The notes: generated by a model from the sequence alone, not told the origin. A stretch of 11,036 nucleotides of DNA from Deltaproteobacteria bacterium (GCA_024277475.1 JAJRVC010000023.1:1-11036), one strand, 5' to 3'; positions 1 to 7,339 are shown, numbered from the stretch's first letter. Numbers and translations are program-made.

Positions 1-201
1 GCCCTGCCACATCATAATGCCGCATTTGCGGGTGATCGCATCCAGCAATGTAGATTTACCGGATCCGTTTTCACCGACAAAAAAGGTGACCGGTGCATTG
101 AAACTCAGGCTTTTGGTGACGCTGAAAAGGTCTAAATTAAACGGATAGTGTTCTCGGGTCGGATATTTGTCGGGGTGTAAATTCACTTTTTTAAGATGCA
201 C
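1..201 (-). CDS. AAA-family ATPase, COG3910-like (partial, N-terminal 67 residues)
   Basis: This is the 5' end of a minus-strand gene that leaves the window at its left edge. It was translated by hand from a GTG at 199-201, because an in-frame stop (TAG, complement of 220-222) lies just upstream and AGGGAG sits about 8 nt before the GTG. The 67 visible codons stay open to base 1. They contain a hydrophobic strand (VTFFVG) followed by a perfect Walker A motif GENGSGKST at about residues 47-55 and then LLDAI. The N-terminal block with KYP..., HYPFNL and this P-loop resembles the small stand-alone 'predicted ATPase' family COG3910, which has an ABC/SMC-like nucleotide-binding fold but no known transport partner. 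The Walker B and signature motifs lie outside the window, so the family call is tentative although the P-loop is certain. The gene is divergent from the ABC importer operon and probably unrelated to it. Confidence 0.75.
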   Translation of the reverse strand, partial: MHLKKVNLHPDKYPTREHYPFNLDLFSVTKSLSFNAPVTFFVGENGSGKSTLLDAITRKCGIMMWQG

Positions 202-239
202 CTGAAAATCTCCCTGAGGCTATATTGTCGAATTTAGAT

Positions 240-269
240 ATTTTAGATCAAGATAATAACTGAAAACAA
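240..269 (-). promoter_or_regulatory. Weak candidate sigma70-type promoter for the leftward ATPase gene
   Basis: On the minus strand TTGTTT (complement of 264-269) is followed after 18 nt by TAAAAT (complement of 240-245). This would place transcription start some 30 nt before the GTG. The -35 matches consensus at only three positions and the region is AT-rich, so a chance match is quite possible. Confidence 0.22.
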
Positions 270-314
270 GAAAAATCCGATTCCATTCATCATTCCATGT
301 CACCGGGTTATTCG

Positions 315-367
315 TAAAAATGCGAAATTCGGTTATTATGGCGGTGGGCCGGCGCATAAAAATGCGA
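315..367. repeat. Pair of 11-bp direct repeats (TAAAAATGCGA) in the operon upstream region
   Basis: TAAAAATGCGA occurs at 315-325 and again at 357-367, a centre-to-centre distance of 42 bp, which is four helical turns. Each copy sits in a small dyad: TTCG...CGAA at 311-326 and CGCAT...ATGCG at 353-366. Two sites in phase upstream of a promoter could be regulator binding sites, but nothing identifies a regulator. Confidence 0.3.
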
Positions 368-484
368 TTCTTGGATGGGAAGCAGCTCATATGGGTTTTT
401 ATGCCTGATTATCTTTTTTAAATCGCAGCCACACTACGACAAATTTGAAACTTTGACGCTACCGCTGATAGTTTCGGTATCCAC

Positions 485-513
485 TTGACAGACACTCGAA
501 ATACGCCTATTCA
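485..513 (+). promoter_or_regulatory. Candidate sigma70-type promoter for the importer operon
   Basis: A perfect -35 hexamer TTGACA at 485-490 is followed after exactly 17 nt by TATTCA at 508-513, a four-of-six match to the -10 consensus. Transcription would start near 520 and give a leader of roughly 70 nt before the first ATPase gene. The element lies in the only large gap before the operon and has ideal spacing, but it has not been tested. Confidence 0.45.
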
Positions 514-592
514 GTATTGATCGTTTAGGCGAAAAAAAGCCAACTGTTGGAATTGGGATTCGACCTCAATAATACTTTTCTCTTTAGCAAGA

Positions 593-1624
593 ATGAACTC
601 GTCAGACGAATCAACTCCTGGCCTTAAAGTCCAAGATCGCATTATGAAAGCAGACGAGCCTCTATTAAGGATCAATAATTTAAAAAGTTATTTTTTTTCA
701 TCAGCCGGTGTAACCAAAGCTGCTGACGGCATAAGTTATTCCCTCCGGACAGGGGAGACGATCGGGGTTGTGGGAGAATCGGGGTCCGGAAAATCGGTGA
801 CTGCCTTATCTATTTTAAGGCTGATACCTGACCCTCCGGGGAAAATCATTGACGGTGAAATTCTGCTTGAAGACACCGACCTCCTCAAACTGCCTTTATC
901 CAGGATGAAAGATATCAGGGGCAATATTATCTCCATGATTTTCCAGGAACCAATGACCTCGCTTAATCCTGTGTTTACCATAGGCAATCAAATTTCTGAA
1001 GCGATCATACTGCATCAGGGGCTCAAGCGAAAAGAAGCCCTTGATCGGTGTATTGAGATGTTGCGACTGGTTGGGATTCCGTCTCCTGAAAAGAGAGCAC
1101 GAGAATATCCGTACCAGTTAAGTGGGGGTATGCGACAAAGGGCGATGATTTCTATGGCGTTAAGTTGTAATCCAAAAGTCCTGATTGCCGATGAGCCCAC
1201 CACGGCGTTGGATGTCACTATTCAAGCCCAGATACTCGACCTTATGAACAAATTGAAAGCAGAGACGGGCACAGCGATTATAATGATTACCCACAATTTA
1301 GGTGTGGTCGCAGAAATGGCCGAAAGGGTCATCGTGATGTATTCCGGCAAGATCCTGGAAAAAGGGTCGGTGGACGATATTTTTTATGCGCCGGCCCATC
1401 CCTATACTCGGGGACTGTTAGCAACGATTCCCAGAATAGATGAAGATATAAGACCTGAAAAGAAATTGCCGGAAATCCCGGGTATGATCCCCAGCCTCTA
1501 CAGTTTGCCGTCGGGGTGTCATTTCCATCCCCGCTGCACATATGCGATGAAACTTTGTCGCACAGAAGAGCCCGAATTAAAAGATATCGGCGATCGGCAT
1601 TCATGCCGCTGCTGGTTGTTTTAA
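593..1624 (+). CDS. Peptide/opine ABC transporter ATPase, DppD/OppD type
   Basis: This is the first of two cytoplasmic ATPases that power a peptide-type (PepT family) ABC importer. All nucleotide-binding motifs are present: Walker A GESGSGKS at 61-68, Q-loop glutamine 118 in FQEPMTSLNP, signature LSGGM at 176-180, Walker B VLIADEP at 196-202, D-loop ALD at 205-207 and switch histidine 234. The C-terminal oligopeptide-transporter extension carries cysteines 309, 315, 322 and 338, the spacing that binds a [4Fe-4S] cluster in a characterised DppD homologue; cluster binding here is inferred. The length of 343 residues is normal. Neither possible start has a good ribosome binding site. The ATG at 593 gives the longest product, but the ATG at 644 (MKADEPLLRI) fits the usual family N-terminus better. 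The stop TAA overlaps the ATG of the next gene, so translation is probably coupled. Substrate specificity cannot be read from an ATPase. Confidence 0.95.
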   Translation: MNSSDESTPGLKVQDRIMKADEPLLRINNLKSYFFSSAGVTKAADGISYSLRTGETIGVVGESGSGKSVTALSILRLIPDPPGKIIDGEILLEDTDLLKLPLSRMKDIRGNIISMIFQEPMTSLNPVFTIGNQISEAIILHQGLKRKEALDRCIEMLRLVGIPSPEKRAREYPYQLSGGMRQRAMISMALSCNPKVLIADEPTTALDVTIQAQILDLMNKLKAETGTAIIMITHNLGVVAEMAERVIVMYSGKILEKGSVDDIFYAPAHPYTRGLLATIPRIDEDIRPEKKLPEIPGMIPSLYSLPSGCHFHPRCTYAMKLCRTEEPELKDIGDRHSCRCWLF

Positions 1625-2616
1625 TGAGATATATTATGGCAGCACCGCAGATCCATGAAACCCTGCTCACCGCACGGGGCCTTAAAAAATATTTTCCCGT
1701 GAAAGGGGGCCTTTTTGGTGGACCTTGCTTGCATGTGCTTGCCGTTGACGGCATCGATCTTAAGGTAACCAAAGGCAAGACCTTAGGGTTGGTTGGCGAA
1801 AGCGGCTGCGGCAAAACAACGGCGTCGAAGGTAATGATCCGGGCTCTTGAGCCTACCGCCGGGGAGGTGATTTTCCAGGGAAGAAATATTTTTGAAATCA
1901 GTAAAAAAGAAATGCGACACCTACGCCGAAAAATTCAACTGGTCTACCAGGATCCTTATTCTTCCTTGAATCCCAGGATTAAAATAGGGCGCATGTTGGC
2001 TGAGGCGCTCAAAGTGCACCGGCTGGCTTCAGGTGCTGAAGCCGGGGATCGGGTGGTTTCGATTTTAAAAAAAGTTGGACTGCCCTCAGATACAGTTACC
2101 CGCTATCCCCACGAGTTTAGCGGGGGGCAAAGACAGAGAATCGGTATCGCACGTTCCCTGATTCTAAACCCTGATTTGATCATTTTAGATGAGCGGCTTT
2201 CAGCTCTGGATGTTTCCATTCAGGCTCAGGTCATTAATTTGTTAGGGGATCTGCAACGGGAATTTCATTTTTCATATATTATCATTGCCCACGACCTCAG
2301 CCTTGTTAAGCACATCTGTGATCGCGTGGATGTCATGTATCTTGGTAAAATTGTGGAGGAGGCCGACAGCCTCAATCTCTACAGCTTTCCCAGGCATCCG
2401 TACACCAAGGCCCTCATTGCGGCCACCCCCATACCAGCTCCAAGATTAAAACGGGAGAAGATCATCTTGGCGGGAGACGTACCAAGTCCGATCAATCCCC
2501 CCGCTGGATGCCGTTTTCACACGCGATGTCCCGTTAAAATTGAAGGATGTGACCGCATTGAACCAAAATTAAAGGACATCGGCAATAACCACCTGGTGGC
2601 CTGCCACCAGGTATGA
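1624..2616 (+). CDS. Peptide/opine ABC transporter ATPase, DppF/OppF type
   Basis: This is the second ATPase of the importer, 330 residues from the ATG at 1624, which overlaps the preceding TAA as TAATG. The frame stays open upstream to 1516, but that would overlap the first gene heavily. The ATG at 1636 (MAAPQ) is an alternative start. Motifs are Walker A GESGCGKT at 58-65, Q-loop glutamine 109 in YQDPYSSLNP (typical of DppF/OppF), signature FSGGQ at 165-169, Walker B LIILDE at 185-190, D-loop ALD and switch histidine 223. The C-terminal extension keeps the four-cysteine pattern at 296, 302, 309 and 327. One oddity is that the usual DEP(V/L)SALD after Walker B reads DERLSALD, with arginine 191 replacing a normally invariant proline. 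The catalytic glutamate 190 is intact, so the protein is probably functional. A perfect inverted repeat covers its last codons. It would pair with the upstream ATPase as a heterodimer. Confidence 0.95.
   Translation: MRYIMAAPQIHETLLTARGLKKYFPVKGGLFGGPCLHVLAVDGIDLKVTKGKTLGLVGESGCGKTTASKVMIRALEPTAGEVIFQGRNIFEISKKEMRHLRRKIQLVYQDPYSSLNPRIKIGRMLAEALKVHRLASGAEAGDRVVSILKKVGLPSDTVTRYPHEFSGGQRQRIGIARSLILNPDLIILDERLSALDVSIQAQVINLLGDLQREFHFSYIIIAHDLSLVKHICDRVDVMYLGKIVEEADSLNLYSFPRHPYTKALIAATPIPAPRLKREKIILAGDVPSPINPPAGCRFHTRCPVKIEGCDRIEPKLKDIGNNHLVACHQV
2591..2612 (+). repeat. Perfect 10-bp inverted repeat (hairpin) at the 3' end of the second ATPase gene
   Basis: ACCTGGTGGC at 2591-2600 and GCCACCAGGT at 2603-2612 are perfect reverse complements separated by two bases. 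RNA would fold as a GC-rich stem of about 9 bp ending just before the TGA stop at 2614-2616. It is followed by a run of nine A rather than T, so it is not a standard plus-strand intrinsic terminator. It sits between the ATPase and binding-protein cistrons, where hairpins often stabilise or separate mRNA segments; that role is inferred. Confidence 0.7.
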
Positions 2617-2641
2617 AAAAAAAATCAACAGAAAGGAGGTT

Positions 2642-2707
2642 GTGTTTCAGTATTATAGTCCTACTTTGTCATATTTATTTTTATTAAGTTTTTTGAAATT
2701 CGATTAA
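2642..2707 (+). other. Possible 21-residue leader ORF behind a strong Shine-Dalgarno sequence (doubtful)
   Basis: A near-perfect AAAGGAGGT at 2632-2640 has no annotated gene behind it. A GTG at 2642 opens a 21-codon frame ending in TAA at 2705-2707, but its spacing from the ribosome binding site is only about 2 nt, which is too short for efficient initiation. The peptide would be hydrophobic and has no recognisable family. It could be a relic of a lost start, a leader peptide or chance. It is listed because the ribosome binding site is striking. Confidence 0.15.
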
Positions 2708-2717
2708 AATATTTACC

Positions 2718-2746
2718 CTGATATTGTGACAGAATAGAGCTATAAA
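2718..2746 (+). promoter_or_regulatory. Candidate internal promoter before the binding-protein gene
   Basis: CTGATA at 2718-2723 (four of six matches to TTGACA) is followed after 17 nt by TATAAA at 2741-2746 (five of six matches to TATAAT). Initiation near 2753 would give a leader of about 30 nt carrying the ribosome binding site. A separate promoter would suit the higher expression that binding proteins usually need, and the 167-bp gap is the largest inside the operon. Confidence 0.35.
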
Positions 2747-2770
2747 TGGGTTGAAATTAAACAGTTATTG

Positions 2771-2778
2771 AAAGGAGG
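2771..2778 (+). promoter_or_regulatory. Strong ribosome binding site of the binding-protein gene
   Basis: AAAGGAGG ends 5 nt before the ATG at 2784. It is the strongest ribosome binding site in the operon and fixes this start. It fits a need for more binding protein than membrane components. Confidence 0.8.
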
Positions 2779-2783
2779 ATACC

Positions 2784-4301
2784 ATGAAAAGATTTAAGTT
2801 CACGTCCTATTGCTGGGGAACATTATTGATTGCCGGTATGCTGTGTATAATGTCAACCGGTGTTGCCAGCGGAGAAACCAAAGTAGTCGTCGGATTGAAC
2901 TCTGATGCGCGAAGCCTTGATCCCGTGCTTACCATGGATGCCACCACCATCAGGATCTTGCGGCACATCTATGATGGCCTTTTTTTCAGGGACTCTGACA
3001 TGAAGGTCATCCCCGAGTTGGCGGAATCATATGAATTCGTGGATGATGTTACCTGGGTCATTAAATTGAGAAAGGGCATAAAGTTTCATAACGGAGAACC
3101 GTTTAATGCGGAAGCCGTAAAGTTTACGATTGATTTTATTTTGGATCCGGCCAACAAAGCGTTGACCAATACCCTGGTCAACCGGATTGAGCGGATTGAT
3201 ATTGTAGATGACTACACTGTTAAAATCACCACCAAAGTGCCCTTTATAACCCTGCCGGAAAATCTCATCGAAGTATTCATCGCCCCTCCCAAGCTTGCCA
3301 AGGAAAAAGGGATGAAATATCTATCGGAACATCCGGTCGGAACAGGGGCTTATAAGCTGGCAAGCTGGTCCAAAGACCGTGAGATTGTACTGGTGAAAAA
3401 TGAGCAATACTGGAAAGGTGTTCCACAGATCGATAAGGTTGTCATACGCGTTATCCCGGAGGTGGGACCCCGGGTATCGGCGCTGGTGGTGGGTGAGGTT
3501 GATATAATCCCGGATGTTCCGCCACATCTGATTCAGCAGGTAAACAACAGCGGTGTTGCTTCCGTCAAGGGAGTTCCGGGTAGAAGGATTATTTTCATTG
3601 CCCTGGACAATCTCAACAAAGGTCCGATGCAGGATGTCAGGGTCAGACAGGCACTAAATTACGGGGTAAATGTGGATGAGATCATTAATACGGTTATGGA
3701 GGGATATGCTACGCGAACACCGGGTCCGCTCACGCCCATTAACAAGGGTTTTGACCCTACCCTCAAACCCTTTCCCTATGATCCGCAAAAAGCAAAGAGT
3801 CTTCTCAAGAAAGCCGGATACGGCGACGGCTTAAATCTTACCCTTCATTCCTGCCAGGGAAGATATTTAAAGGACAAGGAATTTGCTCAGGCTATCGCCG
3901 CCCAACTGGCTAAAATCGGGGTCAAGGTTAAAGTCCAATTTCACGAGTGGGGGACTTATCTGAAACTGGTCAAGAGCCACAAGGCCGGCGATATGCATGT
4001 TCTGGGGCGATCGGATCGGGAGTTGGAAGGCGGAATCATGTACGCCTGGTTTAAATCTGGAGCCTCCTGGGTTACCTTCAGCGATCCTGAAATCGACAAG
4101 GCGCTGGAGCAGGTCATTCCGGTTGTGAAACCCTCTTCCAGACGAGCGGGATTCAATCAACTTCAACGCCAGATTCAAAAAGCGGCGCCCTGGATTTTTT
4201 TGTGGGAGCAGCATGATCTATACGGGGTGAGCAATCGCTTGGATTGGACACCCAGGGCAGATGAGCAGTTTTACCTGTACGACGCCAAAGTCAAAAAATA
4301 G
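2784..4301 (+). CDS. ABC transporter periplasmic substrate-binding protein, SBP_bac_5 (DppA/OppA) family
   Basis: This 505-residue solute-binding protein would capture the substrate in the periplasm and deliver it to the two permeases encoded just downstream. The N-terminus is a typical Sec signal: MKRFK, then a hydrophobic core (about residues 12-24) and a likely signal peptidase I site around VASG-E at 27-31. Cysteine 21 lies inside the core, but the preceding GML does not make a lipobox, so a lipoprotein is unlikely. The mature part shows the SBP_bac_5 pattern: SLDP near residue 44, IYDGLF, PELAESYEF, the KLRKGIKFHNGEPF block near 95-108, and later HPVGTGAYKL and DVRVRQALNYGVN. The length is usual. 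Relatives bind dipeptides, oligopeptides, opines, glutathione or nickel complexes, and the pocket residues cannot be assigned here. The downstream hydrolases favour a peptide-like or amide-linked organic solute. Confidence 0.93.
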   Translation: MKRFKFTSYCWGTLLIAGMLCIMSTGVASGETKVVVGLNSDARSLDPVLTMDATTIRILRHIYDGLFFRDSDMKVIPELAESYEFVDDVTWVIKLRKGIKFHNGEPFNAEAVKFTIDFILDPANKALTNTLVNRIERIDIVDDYTVKITTKVPFITLPENLIEVFIAPPKLAKEKGMKYLSEHPVGTGAYKLASWSKDREIVLVKNEQYWKGVPQIDKVVIRVIPEVGPRVSALVVGEVDIIPDVPPHLIQQVNNSGVASVKGVPGRRIIFIALDNLNKGPMQDVRVRQALNYGVNVDEIINTVMEGYATRTPGPLTPINKGFDPTLKPFPYDPQKAKSLLKKAGYGDGLNLTLHSCQGRYLKDKEFAQAIAAQLAKIGVKVKVQFHEWGTYLKLVKSHKAGDMHVLGRSDRELEGGIMYAWFKSGASWVTFSDPEIDKALEQVIPVVKPSSRRAGFNQLQRQIQKAAPWIFLWEQHDLYGVSNRLDWTPRADEQFYLYDAKVKK

Positions 4302-4323
4302 GCGGGGCTTAGCAAGGTGGAGA

Positions 4324-4554
4324 ATGATATTAATGAGTCGTTTCATTCTCTATCTTCTTTTGAAATTTAAAACGCTCATTTTAGGCATTTTTCAAGGCAC
4401 TGATTGGGGACATGACTATATTCATATTAAAACGCCTGCTGGAAACAGTGGTGGTTCTTTATATGGCTCTAACGGCCGTGTTCGTCATGGTACGGCTTTC
4501 GGGGGACCCCATATTGCTTATGGTCCCAACCGATGCGACCCCGGAGTATGTTGA
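4324..4554 (+). other. Overlapping small ORF ahead of and into the first permease gene (doubtful)
   Basis: In the 110-bp gap after the binding-protein gene, AGGTGGAGA precedes ATGs at 4324 and 4333 that open a frame of up to 76 codons. The first 20 or so residues are hydrophobic (MSRFILYLLLKF...), then the frame runs out of phase through the first 143 bases of the permease gene and turns into a low-complexity Gly/His-rich sequence. The permease's own ATG has only a poor ribosome binding site, so translation of this frame could serve as a coupling leader. No family is recognisable and the shadow half is very probably not selected as protein. Confidence 0.15.
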
Positions 4555-5341
4555 AGAATTCAGGGCGCAGATGGGTTTCAACCGGCCGTTGATTGTTCAG
4601 TACGGTTCGTTCATTGCCGGGGCTGTTCGTGGTGATTTCGGCCAGTCCTTAAGGCAAACAGCCGGTGCGCTGTCTCTGGTGATCGACCGAATCCCGGCAA
4701 GCCTTTTATTGACGACAGTGGCCATTTCAATGGCGCTGCTCGTATCCATTCCCATCGGTATACTGTCGGCTTTTAAAAGAGGTCGTGCGACGGACAAGAT
4801 CGGCACCATGGGTGCAGTCCTGGCTCAGTCGATTCCTAACTTCTGGCTGGGTTTGATGCTCATTCTGGTGTTTTCAGTACTGTTCAGATGGCTGCCGACC
4901 GGTGGAATGGGGACCTGGAAACATCTTATCCTGCCAGCGATTACTCTGGCAGCCTATTCTGCTGCCCGTATTACGCGATTAACAAGGTCCAGCATGATCG
5001 AGGTCCTGCAGACGGATTACATCAGGACGGGTCGGGCCAAGGGGCTGAGCGAGGCCAAGATCCTGTGGAAGCATGCTCTCAAAAATGCCGCCATTCCCAT
5101 TATCACGATTACGGGACTGCAAATAGGAGTTATTTTTGGGGGAGCGGTCATTACCGAGACGATTTTTTCATGGCCCGGGCTTGGAAGACTGGTGATTCAA
5201 TCAATTTATTTCAGGGACTACCCGACCGTGCAGGCCTCAATTTTCGTGATTGCGGGGATGATCTGCTCGATTAATTTAATTGTTGATATCTTATACGCCG
5301 TTGTAAATCCGGAGATCCGGCTTCAGAAATCTTCGGGTTAA
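4412..5341 (+). CDS. ABC transporter permease, DppB/OppB type
   Basis: This is an inner-membrane permease of 309 residues, one of two that form the translocation channel. The N-terminal helix (about residues 10-28) is followed by a periplasmic region with GDP and the GFNRPLIVQYGSFIAGAVRGDFGQS block typical of DppB/OppB proteins. Further helices lie at about 98-118, 136-158, 170-186, 228-250 and 275-297. The cytoplasmic EAA coupling loop is recognisable as DYIRTGRAKGLSEAKILWKHALKNA, written here with positions 202-226, and it would contact the ATPases. The C-terminal ETIFSWPGLGRL and DYP motifs are also characteristic. The start codon is poorly supported by a ribosome binding site (GGGGA ends only 1 nt away), and no alternative ATG, GTG or TTG exists in frame upstream, so coupling to upstream translation is likely. 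Only 6 bp separate it from the next permease. Confidence 0.94.
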   Translation: MTIFILKRLLETVVVLYMALTAVFVMVRLSGDPILLMVPTDATPEYVEEFRAQMGFNRPLIVQYGSFIAGAVRGDFGQSLRQTAGALSLVIDRIPASLLLTTVAISMALLVSIPIGILSAFKRGRATDKIGTMGAVLAQSIPNFWLGLMLILVFSVLFRWLPTGGMGTWKHLILPAITLAAYSAARITRLTRSSMIEVLQTDYIRTGRAKGLSEAKILWKHALKNAAIPIITITGLQIGVIFGGAVITETIFSWPGLGRLVIQSIYFRDYPTVQASIFVIAGMICSINLIVDILYAVVNPEIRLQKSSG

Positions 5342-5347
5342 ACTAAT

Positions 5348-6184
5348 ATGAATCAAATGTTCAGAAAAATTATAAGGAACTGGCTCCTTATCGTTTCCGT
5401 CGGCATTCTGGCGGCGATGGCTTTCATGGCGCTGGCGGCGAACCTGATTTCCCCCTATGATCCCGCTGGCGGCGAATTGACGGATCGGCTCCTGCCCCCG
5501 CTGACCAAGGGACATCTTTTTGGAACAGACCCGATGGGGCGGGATTTACTGACAAGAGTCATTTACGGTGCCAGGATTTCGCTGGCCGTCAGTTTGGCGG
5601 CTGTTTTTTTAGCAGGACTGTTTGGGACCTTGGTTGGGTTGATTTCGGGTTATTACGGAGGGTGGACCGATCGCATTATTATGCGATTTGTCGATATGCA
5701 GTTAAGTTTTCCCTTTGTGATTCTGGCCCTGACCATAGCAGCGATACTGGGACCCAGTTTACAAAACATCATTATCACTTTGGCGGTGTCTAACTGGGTC
5801 ATCTATGCGCGTCTTGTCAGAGGGGAAGTTTTGGGGATAAAAGAAAAACAATATGTACAGGCGGCATTCACTGTCGGACTTCCCAATTGGCGCATCATGC
5901 TGACAAATATTTTTCCTAACGTGGTTGCGCCTGTCATCGTGTTGGCTTCTCTGGAAATTGGCAGGATGATTATCGCCGAAGCTGCTATCAGCTTCCTCGG
6001 TTTCGGTATCCAGCCCCCGACCGCAGCGTGGGGGAATATTTTGAGCGAGGGACGCGATTACATGACGACGGCCTGGTGGCTGACGGTTTTTCCCGGCCTA
6101 GCCATTGTCATGACTACTCTGTGTGTAAATGTCGTCGGAGATATGCTGCGGGATAAACTCGACCCGAAGCTAAGATTACAGTGA
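5348..6184 (+). CDS. ABC transporter permease, DppC/OppC type
   Basis: This is the second inner-membrane permease, 278 residues, partner of the DppB-type protein. The OppC-type N-terminus has one helix (about residues 12-33) ending in ISPYDP, then the hallmark HLFGTDPMGRDLLTRVIYGARISL at 57-80. Further helices lie at about 81-101, 122-150, 193-217 and 245-265. The EAA loop is YVQAAFTVGLPNWRIMLTNIFPN at 169-191, with the conserved glycine 177. The C-terminal AAISFLGFGIQPPTAAWGNIL and KLDPKLR blocks are standard for the family. The start lies 6 bp after the previous stop with no clear ribosome binding site, which implies translational coupling; the ATG at 5357 is an alternative. There is no sign of truncation or frameshift. 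Confidence 0.95.
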   Translation: MNQMFRKIIRNWLLIVSVGILAAMAFMALAANLISPYDPAGGELTDRLLPPLTKGHLFGTDPMGRDLLTRVIYGARISLAVSLAAVFLAGLFGTLVGLISGYYGGWTDRIIMRFVDMQLSFPFVILALTIAAILGPSLQNIIITLAVSNWVIYARLVRGEVLGIKEKQYVQAAFTVGLPNWRIMLTNIFPNVVAPVIVLASLEIGRMIIAEAAISFLGFGIQPPTAAWGNILSEGRDYMTTAWWLTVFPGLAIVMTTLCVNVVGDMLRDKLDPKLRLQ

Positions 6185-6211
6185 AAAAAATTGACTTTGA
6201 AAGGAAATCTG

Positions 6212-7312
6212 ATGAAATCTCAACGAATATCAGCCTTAAAAGCATTCATGAGTTCCCAGGGGATAGATTTTATGGTTTTAATCCCGGGGCCTAATCTCTA
6301 TTACTTCAGTAGGCTGAGAATGCATGCCAGTGAGAGACCGACTATGCTTTTTGTCAGTCAACAAGCTGAAGGGCGCATCTTTTTACCCAATCTGGAAGTT
6401 CCCAATGCCTCTCCCATCATGGGCGAGGAACACGCTATCTACCCCTGGACGGACGAGGAGGGCCCCGAAGATAAATTTGAAAGCCTGAGCAAAGATTTGC
6501 AGTTAGACGGGAAGAAAGTCGGGGTTGAATATACAAGAATGCGGGTCTTGGAGTTTGATTTGTTAAGACGGTACGCTCCTAATGCTGTTTTTACCAATGG
6601 TGAGAGCCTTATTTCGGAAATTCGGATGTGCAAGGATGATGAAGAAATAGCTTGTATGCGCAAAGCAGCCGAAATTACGGAAAAGGCGCTGAAAGCTACT
6701 GTTGAGATGATTCAACCCGGTATTACCGAATATGAAGTGGCCAGCCAGCTCAAAATTCAAGGATTTTTACACGGCAGCGGGCAATTACCCAAAGAACCCA
6801 TTGTATCATCCGGGCCGCGAACGGCTTCACCGCACACCAAAACCTCAAGACGGGTGATTGATGTGGGTGATCTCGTGATGATTGATACGGGGGCAAGCTA
6901 TGAAGGATATGCCTGTGATTTAACCCGAACCTTTGCTGTTGGAAGAATTGATGATGAATTAAAAAAGATATATGAAATTGTACGGGATGCCAATAAGGCG
7001 GTCATCGATTATTCCAAACCGCAAGTCAGCGCTGAAGAATTGGATCAAGTGGCCAGAGATGTCATCGAAGCCGCAGGGTACGGCCAATTTTTTATTCACC
7101 GTCTGGGGCATGGACTGGGACTCGAAGGCCACGAACCGCCGTATATGGTCAGGGGAAATAAGCTGGTATTGAGAAGCGGGATGACATTTACCGACGAACC
7201 GGGAATTTATTTGCCCAATAAAGGGGGCGTTCGTATCGAAGACGATGTCGTGGTGACCGAAAGCGGGTTGGAATACCTCACAAGTTATCCGCGTGAATTA
7301 ACCATCCTGTAG
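6212..7312 (+). CDS. M24 family metallopeptidase, Xaa-Pro dipeptidase/aminopeptidase-like
   Basis: This is a cytoplasmic dinuclear-metal hydrolase with the creatinase/pita-bread fold. The start chosen is the ATG at 6212, because AAAGGA ends 6 nt before it; the frame extends to a TTG at 6191 but without a ribosome binding site. The product has 366 residues. Residues 1-130 form the creatinase N-terminal domain and 145-360 the catalytic domain. All five metal ligands are visible: Asp225 (MIDTG), Asp236 (CDLTR), His300 (RLGHGLG), Glu329 (DEPGIY) and Glu343 (VRIEDD). The conserved histidines 208 (PHTK) and 307 (EGHEPP) are also present. There is no signal peptide. Family members cleave Xaa-Pro dipeptides, N-terminal Xaa-Pro bonds, creatine or, in DddP-type members, DMSP, so exact activity is uncertain. 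The position 27 bp behind a permease gene points to hydrolysis of the imported solute. Confidence 0.9.
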   Translation: MKSQRISALKAFMSSQGIDFMVLIPGPNLYYFSRLRMHASERPTMLFVSQQAEGRIFLPNLEVPNASPIMGEEHAIYPWTDEEGPEDKFESLSKDLQLDGKKVGVEYTRMRVLEFDLLRRYAPNAVFTNGESLISEIRMCKDDEEIACMRKAAEITEKALKATVEMIQPGITEYEVASQLKIQGFLHGSGQLPKEPIVSSGPRTASPHTKTSRRVIDVGDLVMIDTGASYEGYACDLTRTFAVGRIDDELKKIYEIVRDANKAVIDYSKPQVSAEELDQVARDVIEAAGYGQFFIHRLGHGLGLEGHEPPYMVRGNKLVLRSGMTFTDEPGIYLPNKGGVRIEDDVVVTESGLEYLTSYPRELTIL

Positions 7313-7339
7313 AAAATAATTTCGAGGAGACACAAAAAC

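Larger units (their letters stand above)
202..592. other. Divergent intergenic region, no gene seen
   Basis: These 391 bases separate the leftward ATPase gene from the rightward transport operon. No open frame with a credible ribosome binding site or family match was found. The stretch is AT-rich. It holds candidate promoters for both directions, a direct repeat TAAAAATGCGA at 315-325 and 357-367, a small hairpin CGCAT-AAAA-ATGCG at 353-366, and a loose inverted repeat GAAACT/AGTTTC at 447-452 and 470-475. It probably contains the control region of the importer operon. Confidence 0.6.

Noticed and set aside
691..698. Run of eight T in the first ATPase gene as a programmed frameshift or break
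   Set aside because: The frame continues normally through the run with the expected family sequence on both sides.
1516..1623. Upstream extension of the second ATPase gene to an ATG at 1516
   Set aside because: It would overlap the last 109 bases of the first ATPase gene, and the added residues have no family counterpart. The TAATG overlap at 1622-1626 gives a natural start.
2844..2849. Cysteine 21 of the binding protein as a lipoprotein anchor
   Set aside because: The preceding residues GML lack the small residue needed at -1, and the hydrophobic core continues past the cysteine. Signal peptidase I cleavage fits better.
6191..6211. TTG start for the M24 peptidase
   Set aside because: AAAGGA is well placed for the ATG at 6212, and the seven extra residues are not family-like.
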